From Henckelia pumila (lineage: Eukaryota > Streptophyta > Magnoliopsida > Lamiales > Gesneriaceae): a stretch of DNA of 64,000 nt. Numbering within the stretch: position 1 is the stretch's first letter; every line of letters begins with the position of its first letter. The position numbers and the translations under genes are program-made. The notes under the pieces were generated by a model. It saw only the letters and a list, made by a program, of their open reading frames with translations. It had not been told where the DNA came from and ran no database searches. Shown here piece after piece: positions 44,592 through 55,289 of the stretch. The DNA is taken from NCBI RefSeq assembly GCF_033568475.1, contig NC_133123.1:158115753-158179752 (forward strand), written 5' to 3'.

Positions 44592-45101
44592 TCATGGTGA
44601 AACTAAACTCTGAACGAAGATATCCGCCTCGAGGTATCTACGCACATTCGGTGCTTTAACCTCCTTGATCAATGAATCGTGTGTTGGGTTGCAAATGTAG
44701 AAACTATGTGCACATACCAATAAAATTTCGCCGTTTGGTAGCAAGCATAATGGTTTCATCAAGAAAAATCTGTCACCATAATCCGTAAAACCAAACATGA
44801 ACACATTGCTCCACGACTTTTTTACACCATACTCCTTCCAAATCCACAGATTGATATAGTAGCCTATGTTAAAGCGAAGGATGCAGATGCGACCTCCAAT
44901 CAGCCCCAGTGAGCATAATAAATCCACGTACTCATAACCGCCCGGTTTCGCCATCACTTCATAAGCCCCACTCTCTAAATCCATGCGTGCAAGATCCCAC
45001 CTCTCGTATTCATAATCCCGCGGCCATATCATGTCGTCATCTGTCGCCAACCAATGAAGGTTGCCACCGGCGAATTTGATCGACCTTCCTAACGGAATGC
45101 C
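44592..45101 (-). pseudogene. F-box-associated (FBA) domain protein, 3' part only
   Basis: The minus-strand frame is open from 45101 (an in-frame TAG at 45102-45104 precedes it) to a stop at 44592-44594, 170 codons. It reads FAGGNLHWLATDDD, WDLARMDLESGAYEVM, GGRICILRF, NLWIWKEYGVKKSWSNVF and PLCLLPNGEILL, the repeated beta-strand pattern of the FBA domain of plant SCF substrate adaptors. The N-terminal F-box, about 40-50 residues that bind SKP1, is not found upstream. Other-frame sequence up to 45180 may be remains of the linker. Without an F-box and start codon it is likely a pseudogene. A more decayed relative is at 19510-19790. Confidence 0.75.
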
Positions 45102-45181
45102 CTAAAACCTTTTCTCATCAATCTGCAGGGTTCCAAGTTTTCTGGATTCACGAGATTCTGGTGGCTCTTGCTCCTCTTTGT

Positions 45182-45262
45182 AATTTTTTTTTTTTTTTTT
45201 ATCGTGGGCAAAATATATCAAATCAATCACACACACACAAAGATATATATATATATATATAC
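45182..45262. repeat. Poly-T tract and TA/CA microsatellites
   Basis: T-run at 45186-45200, CACACACACA at 45228-45238 and (TA)n at 45244-45262. Confidence 0.9.
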
Positions 45263-45420
45263 TAGTAGCTGCGCACACGCATTGCGTGTGTAACGTTATA
45301 TACAAATATTATGTTCAAGTTGATAATTTTATGGGGATTTTTTTAAAAAAATAGAAATAAAAGTGAGCATATTAAAAGACCACTAAGAGTCTAAGATGCT
45401 CTTGTTTTATATATAGTATA

Positions 45421-45595
45421 GGACAAAAACTCATATGAGACGGTCTCAAGGGTCATTTTCTTGAGACGGGTCTTTTATATGGGTTATTCATCAAAAAGTA
45501 TTATATTTTATGCCAAAAGTGTTACTTATTATTATAAATATGGGTAGGATTGACCCGTCTCATTTGTGAGACCGTCTTACAAGAGTGTTACTCAT
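45421..45595 (-). mobile_element. TGAGACGG MITE family, copy E
   Basis: GACAAAAACTCATATGAGACGGTCTCAAGG ... ATGGGTAGGATTGACCCG ... CTTACAAGAGTGTTACTCAT, inverse of copies A and D. 45596-46230 is AT-rich without other features. Confidence 0.8.
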
Positions 45596-46232
45596 AGTAT
45601 AGATATAGATAGATATGTATATATTCTATTCTATATTATAAAAAATGAGTATGTTAGAGTAACTACCTTGACGACACCAAAATAATTTATTCAAAAATTA
45701 TCCTTTTCTAACCAATATTTCACTAAAATTTTCCCACTAACTCCATGATTTACTTTAATTTTTTTTTTCACACACAAAATATGTGCATTTTTTACTAGTG
45801 TAAATAAAACTAAGATTGTTTGACACTAACTTAGGTAACTGAATCAGTTATGTAATGACCTTGATCATTATGGTTAATATTATCTTTGGTTGGATTTAAA
45901 AAAAAAAAAAACTTAGGTAACTGAAAAGTCAAAATAAAAATATTAATGGCTCTTAAAGAATTGATTTTCTCTATTATAAAAAATTAATGCATTTGATATA
46001 CGCTCAAATCTTGGAGTAAATTAAAGTGGAATTCAAAAACTTCTAGCCGCTTTGCAATGCTATTATTTCGACAACCGGATTAAACCATTCGCCAATTTTT
46101 CCTTTAACAATTTTATGTTTTTAATATTCTATTCCCTATCATTTATTTTTATTGTGGTTTTAAAACTTAATTTAGGGAAAATGATTCTTTAATCACACAT
46201 AAAAAATCAATAATAATTGTATCTCAACCACT

Positions 46233-46345
46233 AAAGGTGTCAAAATGAGCTAAATCCGTCGGGTTGCCATATAAAATAGGTGGTATAGGTTGGCAATTTT
46301 CCAACCCGCCTAAAAGATGGGCCGCCCCGTCTCGTCTAATGATAA
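46233..46345 (+). mobile_element. hAT-like repeat, left part (interrupted by the TR-GAG element)
   Basis: It starts AGGTGTCAAAATGAGCTAAA and contains GGTTGGCAATTTTCCAACCC and GGGCCGCCCCG. It continues after the insertion at 53184 to an inverted end AGGTCTCAAAACGAGGCTA (about 53482-53500). Target duplication of the hAT-like unit is not certain. Confidence 0.55.
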
Positions 46346-47367
46346 TGTAACACCCGAAAATTTTAATACGTAAATTCGCATGCATAATTAGGAGAAATTA
46401 ATTTTAAATTAAGGGTTAAATGAATTTATGTGTTATTATGTGATTTATATGCATGATTTAAGTTATTTTAGCATTTAACCCAAAATTTGTGATTTTTGTG
46501 ATTTATGGAAATTAATTGGTTTTGATCGCGTAGACGGGACCGTGGACGGACGAGATGCCAAAATATTTAGCCAAAAATATTTTATGAGTTTTATGAGCCT
46601 TAAAATAATATTTTAAGGTATTTAATCAAGAAAATTTTAGTATTTAATTATATATTTATTTAAGGGTTTATTTTTAGCAAAAAATTAGTCTCTTTATTGA
46701 CTTTTATTAATTTTTAAAATTTGCCTATTTAATAATTTCGAGATTTGGAGATATCTTATCAGATTATTATTATTATTAGGGAGTTTTAAATTATATTTTT
46801 CTATGGTATATTATCTATATTAATTAGTTAATATTTATTATACAAAAATTATCCTAAACCAAACCCTAAACTCTAAACTGACGTCTAAGCCGCCTCCATC
46901 CTCTCCCTCACCACCATTCTCACGATCCAACAGCAGAAAATTCACTCCATAGCCGTGTTCTTCAAGGAAAAATTTAGAGTTGTCCGTTGGTTCGTCGTCC
47001 GGGTGTCGTACACGCGATAGTCTTCTTTAAAAATTATCAAAGGCATGTCTTTTTCCTTCGTTTGAACACCATATAAGCTATGTATGCATTCATGGACAGA
47101 TTTTGAAAGATTGTTACGTTCATGTTTCTGATTTATGTTAGAAAATAATGATTTCCCCCTTGCGGTATATGTATTCGATGGTTTAGATGCACATTTATCA
47201 CGTTTTCTCTCATGGAGGGGGGCATGGCTGCTGGTCCGTGCCGTCATGGGTGCGTAAGGGTCTTGGGAGATGGTCTGGTTGGTTGGTTAGAGGCTAGGTT
47301 CACCGGGTACAAGGCTGGAAACATGTTGGTCAAGGGTGGCTCACAGTTTAGGGTTTAGTGGAAGGAG

Positions 47368-47510
47368 GGCTCGGCTGGTCATGCTAGGCCATGACCCAGC
47401 CGAGCCAAGGTTGGGTTCGAACCGGCAGGACCCTGGGAAGGTCCTGCCGGCGGCGCTCCGGCCAGGGGCGGCCGGAGCGAGGCGGCAGCAGCCCCTAAAG
47501 GGCTGCTGCC
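47368..47510. other. Array of four consecutive GC-rich hairpins in the 5' LTR
   Basis: Four inverted repeats in 143 bases. 47368-47406: GGCTCGGCTG stem with one bulge. 47422-47450: CCGGCAGGACC/GGTCCTGCCGG, 11-bp stem and 7-base loop. 47455-47478: GCTCCGGCC/GGCCGGAGC, 9-bp stem and 6-base loop. 47484-47510: GGCAGCAGCCC/GGGCTGCTGCC, 11-bp stem and 5-base loop. The stems are unlike each other, so this is not a tandem repeat. The same array is at 51515-51657. Confidence 0.9.
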
Positions 47511-48251
47511 CGCGCAGCCGAGGGCAAGGAGAGGGGGCGTCGGGTAAGGGGGGTTCTGGGTGGTTCCGGGTCGGGTCAGGGTAGTGGGTCGGGTCAGTAG
47601 GGTCTAGGGTCGGGTCAGGCAGGTCCGGGTCTGGGCTAGGTGGGTCGGGCTCGAGTATTTTAATTTTAAAATGTTTAATGTTTTAATTGGATTTTTGGGC
47701 CATTTAATTAGAAATAAAATTATTTGGGCTTCCAATTAATTTTATTTGGGCTTTTTAACTTATTTTTAAGTTAACCCAATAATTTTATGGGCCCATGGGC
47801 CCATCGGAATTTTTGGGCTAGTCAGTGATTTTATTTGGTCAGTCTAGGAACTTTTATGAATTAATTAGTTATTGGGCCTAAATATTTTTATTTAAGCCCA
47901 ATAACATTTAAGTATTTTATTTTTTAAAAAATTATAATTTTTAAAATTAGTTATTTAATTATGGGCTTTAAGTTAGTTAACAGGCTTTAAGTCAGTTAAG
48001 GGGTTTAGTAGAGAGACCAGCAGTCTGGACCAATCCATGAAAATAAACTAAGTCCGGAATATATATTTAATTATTTTTATGCATGAAGTCTATTTTAAGT
48101 AAAAGTATATTTATTATTAAAATTAATTGAATATATATTACGGACATATTTTAAGTGCATGCATACATGAAATATTTTATGATGTGTTTATGATTAAGAA
48201 TTGAGCATGAAAAATATTTTTATGGAAATTGAAGTGATGTGACAGCATAAA

Positions 48252-48360
48252 AGTGGGTTTTACCACTGACACAGAGGTAGTTCTACTACCGGCATAGAAG
48301 TGGGTTTTACCACTGGCACAGAGGTAGTTTACTACCAGCATAGAGGTGGATTTATCCACC
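48252..48360. other. Array of five small evenly spaced hairpins in the 5' LTR
   Basis: AGTGG..CCACT (48252-48267), GGTAG..CTACC (48276-48290), AGTGG..CCACT (48299-48314), GGTAG..CTACC (48323-48336), GGTGGA..TCCACC (48345-48360). Starts are spaced 22-24 bases. Two stem types alternate and the connecting words (GGCACAGA, GGCATAGA) are conserved. Repeated at about 52399-52507. Confidence 0.88.
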
Positions 48361-49040
48361 GCCACGTACGATGGTTCTTTAGACTGATCAGTCGGCACAG
48401 TTATTAGTCATATTCATGGATATGACCATACACAGTTTTTATGTTTATGACATGCTCAATTATGTTATGTATGATGAAGAAAGTTATGTTATGTATAAGA
48501 TTTATGATTAAGCATTTATGTTATGAAAAATGTTTCCACGCATGCTCATGTACATGTATATGTATTAGTATTTACGTGATGCATTATTTTTAAGCTTGTT
48601 ATAAAGGATTAGACATGTTGAGCCTCTAGGCTCACTACGCTTATATGGTGCAGGTGAGGATGATGTAGCTCCTACCGGTGGCGAGGACGTATGAGCGAGC
48701 ATGGCAGTGGCCCCGTGACCGTCTCGCTAGAGTTTTATTTATGCATGAGTTATTTATTGAGGATATTTTTATGTTTTCAGTGGTTATGATTACTTATTGA
48801 TTTTTCATGATTTTAGTAGACATAAGTTATAAATTTTCATTATAGACATTATTTTATCTATTGCATGACTCAAGATTTTATCAAATAAATGTTTATTATT
48901 TTATTAAGCGAGTTATTATTTGTAATATTATTTTTAAAGTTTATACATATATGTATGGGCGTATATGTATATAGTATAGTAAAAAAAAAAAAAAAAAAAA
49001 GAAAGTTTTTCCGCATTTAATAGTACTAGGGTGTTTCATT

Positions 49041-49052
49041 TGGTATCAGAGC
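49041..49052 (+). promoter_or_regulatory. TR-GAG primer-binding site
   Basis: TGGTATCAGAGC, exact initiator-Met tRNA complement, two bases after the LTR end. Confidence 0.95.
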
Positions 49053-49243
49053 ACGGTCCTCGGAGGGTGTCCATCTGCCACGTGAAGCTCAGAAGTCCTG
49101 CTACTGGTCTGTAAGTTTTAAATGTTTTAATAAGATTTAGAAGGAGCATATGCATTAATTTTAAGTATTTCATGTTCAGTAAGACTTTTGAAACCCTTAG
49201 TTATGCATTGCGATTTACGTAAAGAAATATGTGGTGGTACAGA

Positions 49244-50287
49244 ATGCCTCCCAGACAGATGAATAGACGCGGAAGATCTCCACCTCCACCGCCACCTCCG
49301 CAGAACCCTATGACAGCACTGGAACAGGCCAGTGCTACGATGATGGCAGGGATTACTGCTCTGTTGGAGCAGCAGGCTGCACGTCCCAGACTATCCCATG
49401 AGGAGGACGTGGCTGAGAGGTTCCAGAAGAAGGGACCTAAGGAGTTTGCTGGGACCACCGATCCTTTGGTGGCTGAGGGATGGATTCGCTCTCTTGAGTC
49501 CATCTTTGATTACATGGGGATCACAGACACCGACAGGGTGAACTGTGCGACGTACATGATGAGAGGGGATGCAGCCCTTTGGTGGGAGGGTGCAGTTAGG
49601 GGAGTTCACTTGCCCACACTGACGTGGACGGAGTTTAGGCGTATCTTCTACGCCAAGTACTTTACTGAGGATGTGCGCAGCCGCATGATCCGTGAGTTCA
49701 TGAGTCTCCGTCAGGGGGACAGGTCTGTTGTGGAGTATGTGAGCCAGTTTGAGAGGGGCTGTCGCTTTGTGCCCATGATTGCTGACAGTCCGCAGGAGAA
49801 GCTGCGACAGTTTGTGGAGGGCCTGAAGGCTGAGATCAGGCATGATGTGCGTATGGCAGACATCTTTACATACGAGTCTGCAGTGAGTAGAGCCTTGCGT
49901 TCCGAGGAGGGTCGGAGAGAGATCCAGAAGGAACAGCAGCGTAAGAGACAGCTCCAGCTGGAATCTTATCAACCATCTTCGCAGCCACCCACGAAGAAAC
50001 AGTACACAGGGCCATCTAAGGACCTTAACCAGCAGAATCAGCAGGGTCAGCAGCAGCAGCAACAGAGGGGCGGGGCCCCTAAGGCAGGAGGAGTACCACT
50101 TTGCCCGAAGTGTCAGAAACCACATTCGGGTCTGTGCCTGAGTGGGTCGAATGTGTGTTTCCATTGCAAGGAGCCGGGGCACATGTCCATAAATTGTCCA
50201 AGGAAGAAGAACACCACCGGGAGGGTGTTTGTCATGCAAGCAGCCGGGGCAGACCCAAACACCTCTTTAATCTCCGGTATGCCCTAA
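49244..50287 (+). CDS. Gag polyprotein of a gag-only Ty3/gypsy retrotransposon
   Basis: The ORF is unbroken for 347 codons from ATG 49244 (MPPRQMNRRGR, the usual start of Tekay/Del-type gag; an ATG five codons earlier at 49229 is also in frame). It shows a proline-rich N-terminus, a retrotransposon gag core (FAGTTDPLVAEGWIRSLESI; YMMRGDAALWWEG; FMSLRQGDRSVVEYVSQF), a glutamine-rich linker and two cysteine motifs (CPKCQKPHSGLC, then the knuckle CFHCKEPGHMSINC). It stops after DPNTSLISGMP, just where the protease would begin in an autonomous relative. Protease, RT, RNase H and integrase are absent, and the 3' LTR follows 205 bases later. Mobility would need enzymes in trans. The intact frame suggests that gag is kept. 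Confidence 0.93.
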   Translation: MPPRQMNRRGRSPPPPPPPQNPMTALEQASATMMAGITALLEQQAARPRLSHEEDVAERFQKKGPKEFAGTTDPLVAEGWIRSLESIFDYMGITDTDRVNCATYMMRGDAALWWEGAVRGVHLPTLTWTEFRRIFYAKYFTEDVRSRMIREFMSLRQGDRSVVEYVSQFERGCRFVPMIADSPQEKLRQFVEGLKAEIRHDVRMADIFTYESAVSRALRSEEGRREIQKEQQRKRQLQLESYQPSSQPPTKKQYTGPSKDLNQQNQQGQQQQQQRGGAPKAGGVPLCPKCQKPHSGLCLSGSNVCFHCKEPGHMSINCPRKKNTTGRVFVMQAAGADPNTSLISGMP

Positions 50288-50477
50288 CCTATTCTTTTAA
50301 GGGAACTTTGGCGAAGTTAAAAATATTTTGTTTATCAGAGTGCGCAGCAGAAGCATTACTTTTGGGATACCAAAAACTTGGGAACTAGATATGTGATAAT
50401 GAGTTTGGCGAATTGGATTTTTGAAGAACTTCGTTATTAGAATTTGATCCGTCGGATTTCGAGGACGAAATTCAATT

Positions 50478-50492
50478 TAAGGGGGGGAGAAT
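50478..50492 (+). promoter_or_regulatory. TR-GAG polypurine tract
   Basis: TAAGGGGGGGAGAAT directly before the 3' LTR start TGTAACACCC. Confidence 0.92.
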
Positions 50493-53183
50493 TGTAACAC
50501 CCGGAAATTTTAATACGTAAATTCGCATGCATAATTAGGAGAAATTAATTTTAAATTAAGGGTTAAATGAATTTATGTGTTATTATGTGATTTATATGCA
50601 TGATTTAAGTTATTTTAGCATTTAACCCAAAATTTGTGATTTTTGTGATTTATGGAAATTAATTGGTTTTGATCGCGTAGACGGGACCGTGGACGGACGA
50701 GATGCCAAAATATTTAGCCAAAAATATTTTATGAGTTTTATGAGCCTTAAAATAATATTTTAAGGTATTTAATCAAGAAAATTTTAGTATTTAATTATAT
50801 ATTTATTTAAGGGTTTATTTTTAGCAAAATATTAGTCTCTTTATTGACTTTTATTAATTTTTAAAATTTGCCTATTTAATAATTTCGAGATTTGGAGATA
50901 TCTTATCAGATTATTATTATTATTAGGGAGTTTTAAATTATATTTTTCTATGGTATATTATCTATATTAATTAGTTAATATTTATTATACAAAAATTATC
51001 CTAAACCAAACCCTAAACTCTAAACTAACGTCTAAGACGCCTCCATCCTCTCCCTCACCACCATTCTCACGATCCAACAGCAGAAAATTCACTCCATAGC
51101 CGTGTTCTTCAAGGAAAAATTTAGAGTTGTCCGTTGGTTCGTCGTCCGGGTGTCGTACACGCGATAGTCTTCTTTAAAAATTATCAAAGGCATGTCTTTT
51201 TCCTTCGTTTGAACACCATATAAGCTATGTATGCATTCATGGACAGATTTTGAAAGATTGTTACGTTCATGTTTCTGATTTATGTTAGAAAATAATGATT
51301 TCCCCCTTGCGGTATATGTATTCGATGGTTTAGATGCACATTTATCACGTTTTCTCTCATGGAGGGGGGCATGGCTGCTGGTCCGTGCCGTCATGGGTGC
51401 GTAAGGGTCTTGGGAGATGGTCTGGTTGGTTGGTTAGAGGCTAGGTTCACCGGGTACAAGGCTGGAAACATGTTGGTCAAGGGTGGCTCACAGTTTAGGG
51501 TTTAGTGGAAGGAGGGCTCGGCTGGTCATGCTAGGCCATGACCCAGCCGAGCCAAGGTTGGGTTCGAACCGGCAGGACCCTGGGAAGGTCCTGCCGGTGG
51601 CGCTCCGGCCAGGGGCGGCCGGAGCGAGGCGGCAGCAGCCCCTAAAGGGCTGCTGCCCGCGCAGCCGAGGGCAAGGAGAGGGGGCGTCGGGTAAGGGGGG
51701 TTCTGGGTGGTTCCGGGTCGGGTCAGGGTAGTGGGTCGGGTCAGTAGGGTATAGGGTCGGGTCAGGCAGGTCCGGGTCTGGGCTAGGTGGGTCGGGCTCG
51801 AGTATTTTAATTTTAAAATGTTTAATGTTTTAATTGGATTTTTGGGCCATTTAATTAGAAATAAAATTATTTGGGCTTCCAATTAATTTTATTTGGGCTT
51901 TTTAAATTATTTTTAAGTTAACCCAATAATTTTATGGGCCCGTGGGCCCATCGGAATTTTTGGGCTAGTCAGTGATTTTATTGGGTCAGTCTAGGAACTT
52001 TTATGAATTAATTAGTTATTGGGCCTAAATATTTTTATTTAAGCCCAATAACATTTAAGTATTTTATTTTTTAAAAAATTATAATTTTTAAAATTAGTTA
52101 TTTAATTATGGGCTTTAAGTTAGTTAACAGGCTTTAAGTCAGTTAAGGGGTTTAGTAGAGAGACCAGCAGTCTGGACCAATCCATGAAAATAAACTAAGT
52201 CCGGAATATATATTTAATTATTTTTATGCATGAAGTATATTTTAAGTAAAAGTATATTTATTATTAAAATTAATTGAATATATATTACGGACATATTTTA
52301 AGTGCATGCATACATGAAATATTTTATGATGTGTTTATGATTAAGAATTAAGCATGAAAAATATTTTTATGGAAATTGAAGTGATGTGACAGCATAGAAG
52401 TGAGTTTTACCACTGACACAGAGGTAGTTCTACTACCGGCATAGAAGTGGGTTTTACCACTGGCACAGAGGTAGTTTACTACCAGCATAGAGGTGGATTT
52501 ATCCACCGCCACGTACGATGGTTCTTTAGACTGATCAGTCGGCACAGTTATTAGTCACATTCATGGATATGACCATACACAGTTTTTATGTTTATGACAT
52601 GCTCAATTATGTTATGTATGATGAAGAAAGTTATGTTATGTATAAGATTTATGATTAAGCATTTATGTTATGAAAAATGTTTTCACGCATGCTCATGTAC
52701 ATGTATATGTATTAGTATTTACGTGATGCATTATTTTTAAGCTTGTTATAAAGGATTAGACATGTTGAGCCTCTAGGCTCACTACGCTTATATGGTGCAG
52801 GTGAGGATGATGTAGCTCCTACCGGTGGCGAGGACGTATGAGCGAGCATGGCAGTGGCCCCGTGACCGTCTCGCTAGAGTTTTATTTATGCATGAGTTAT
52901 TTATTGAGGATATTTTTATGTTTTCAGTGGTTATGATTACTTATTGATTTTTCATGATTTTAGTAGACATAAGTTATAAATTTTCATTATAGACATTATT
53001 TTATCTATTGCATGACTCAAGATTTTATCAAATAAATGTTTATTATTTTATTAAGCGAGTTATTATTTGTAATATTATTTTTAAAGTTTATACATATATG
53101 TATGGGCGTATATGTATATAGTATAGTAAAAAAAAAAAAAAAAAAGAAAGTTTTTCCGCATTTAATAGTACTAGGGTGTTTCA
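50493..53183 (+). repeat. 3' LTR of the TR-GAG retrotransposon
   Basis: 2691 bp, followed by GATAA (53184-53188), matching the 5' flank exactly. Carries both hairpin arrays; the stems of the GC-rich array are unchanged, while one base in the first small hairpin differs. A large minus-strand ORF and two plus-strand ORFs are shared with the 5' LTR only because the LTRs are recent copies. Confidence 0.95.
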
Positions 53184-53500
53184 GATAAGTTGTGGTGGGT
53201 TGCAGGTTAGCCCTTCAAAACCCGCCAAATTACACATAAGCCCATCAGGTTGGCTCGCCCCGTCATCCTAAAATAGGTGGATTGGGTTGTTGTTTTCTCA
53301 ACTCACCTAAAGGGTGGGCTGTCCCGCCTAATGGTGGATTGCGATGGGTTGTGGGTCAGCTACCTCCCGTCACCTTAAAATAGGTGGGTTGAGTTGGTGT
53401 TTTTCCAACTCACATAAAGTGTAGGCTGCCCCGCCCCGTTTAATTGTAGGTTGCGATGGGTTGTGGATCGGCTGCCCCACTAGCCTCGTTTTGAGACCTC
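53184..53500 (+). mobile_element. hAT-like repeat, right part
   Basis: Three imperfect units with GGTGGGTTG, TTTCCAACTCAC and GGCTGCCCCGCC, ending in TAGCCTCGTTTTGAGACCT, the inverse of the left end at 46233. 53501-53902 is AT-rich spacer. Confidence 0.55.
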
Positions 53501-53902
53501 AATTGAGCACAATAAAAGATTAAAACAGTTTATTGTTTTATATACTAGATTCTTTGTATATATTGTGTGCGAATGTTAAATACAATTTTTTTTAAGCATA
53601 TGTTAAATACAATTTTAAAATATATTTTTTTGGTATGATTTTTTAATCAATATATTTTGATATATTATACTGTTTAATTTTGTTAATTTCAGAAAATTAT
53701 TTTTTAATATGAAAAAGTGAGTGGGAAAATTTTGAGATCAATTTTAAAATTAAAAAATTTTGAAATCAAATTTTCAAATTGAGCAGAACATGCTTGTGAA
53801 GTTATTTTCAAATCTTAAAAATCGATTCGAACGTGTGGATTTAGCACATTAGTGGAATGCAGTTATTATTTCTCTTTCTTATCTCTGAATCCAATATATA
53901 TA

Positions 53903-54250
53903 CACTACTAGAAAAAAACCTTTTTTGTTGACATTTTAAAATGTCCTTACATATTACATATAGTGACATTTTAGTTATAGTGACATTTCGTAAAAATGTC
54001 CTCTATAGTGATGTTGTTAAAAGTGTAAGACACTTTTTAGTGTCATTATAGCATGGTTATACCAATGCTATTAGTGTCACATAATATCATTGTAAAGACA
54101 CAGAAAAATGTCAAGAAAAATTAAGATGACATTTTTTAATGTCACGATAACATAGAATATTAACACTATTAATACTATATATATACATTGTTTTAAGGAC
54201 AAACAAATATGTCATGATAAATTTTATAATGACATTTGTAAGTGTCTTCT
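53903..54250 (+). repeat. Second CACTA terminus with TGACATTTT subterminal repeats
   Basis: CACTACTAGAAAAAAACC is a CACTA-type terminal repeat, different from the one at 34528. About 340 bases follow with some fifteen copies of GTGACATTTT/AAAATGTC(C/A) words in both orientations. The opposite terminus is not in the window; the right side is cut by a chromovirus LTR at 56088. Confidence 0.8.
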
Positions 54251-54419
54251 AAACTTTTAACCATTTAAATATTATTCCTATATTTTCATGTTGCCAATTC
54301 ATAAAATATTATGAATTAAAAACTTAAAAAATTATGAAAAACAATAACCTCTAACATTTAACAAAAGTAATAAAACAATTATTAATCATTAACAACCAAT
54401 ATTTTCATAAATAAGATTG

Positions 54420-54640
54420 CAAAAAAACTTCTACAAAAATGTTGGTACACAATATAACTTTTGCATAAATGTTGGTATACTAAAATGAATGAAAGACAAA
54501 AACTGCCTATAAATTATATCTGATCTAATATGAAACCATCGTCCTTCATCATTCGGATCCATGTCATATGAAGAAATAGTTTGGCCACACGTTTGATTGA
54601 ATCTTTTGATCAAACCCGAGCTTCCAACCTAAAAGGAAAA
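54420..54640 (-). pseudogene. Unidentified coding-like fragment inside the second CACTA element
   Basis: The minus-strand frame (54613-54431) reads FNQTCGQTISSYDMDPNDEG and continues without a start or splice context. It has coding character, but I do not recognise the family. Confidence 0.3.
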
Positions 54641-55289
54641 AAATGATAATAGAAATTGAGTTCAAGAAATAAGGATGTTATAACCTTAAACAAATTATTC
54701 CATTATTGTAATATTAATTAGAATATTCCTAATATAAGGAGCTAAAAAAATGTAACTTTACAAATCTGTGTAACTTGTCACAACTACGTACAAGATTAGA
54801 ACCCAACAAAAACCAATAAAGTTTGATTATCTGAATAACTATGATTCATGATGATAAAATACAAATAGTACATCAGAAAAGAACTTACATCAAATATGTA
54901 TTTGTAGCTAAGCAGTCAAGTAGCCAAAACTATGGGTAATAATCAAACCAAATAATGTTAAAAGCCAAATATAAAAATTAACTACAAAACACAATCAATA
55001 TACATAGCCTCTGATGCAAGAACCACAAATAAGACCCAAAATATATCTCCACTCGATATATAAACGTAGAAAATCATGTAAAAAAATGCTAAACATGTTA
55101 GATTACATACTACTATGTTTTTTTTTTTTTTCCCATAACTGATTGACGTTCCTCAAGAAGTCATGGTATGAAGAAAACTCTTGTAATCCCTTGTAATCCA
55201 ATACAGCTCAGTCAATATTGGCATAAGATAAGAAAATATTAGGACCGCATTTACACTCAGAGACTATATACTTACAAGGTGGTCAGAGA

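Larger units (their letters stand above)
46346..49038 (+). repeat. 5' LTR of the gag-only (TR-GAG) retrotransposon
   Basis: TGTAACACCCG...GGGTGTTTCA, 2693 bp, preceded by GATAA (46341-46345). Differs from the 3' LTR at roughly 15-20 positions by eye, apart from the poly-A run near 48981. It contains a GC-rich hairpin array (47368-47510), a (T/C)GGGTC-rich stretch (47570-47650) and a second hairpin array (48252-48360). Confidence 0.95.

Noticed and set aside
46942..47247. A 101-codon minus-strand ORF found identically at 51089-51394
   Set aside because: Both copies lie in the two LTRs of one recent element. Identity reflects recent duplication, not selection, and the product resembles no known protein.
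47336..47584. An 82-codon GC-rich plus-strand ORF (also 51483-51731)
   Set aside because: It runs through the hairpin array, has a low-complexity Gly/Arg/Pro composition, and occurs only as an LTR copy.
49391..50239. A 282-codon minus-strand ORF
   Set aside because: It is antisense to the gag ORF, leucine-rich from gag codon composition, with no family features.
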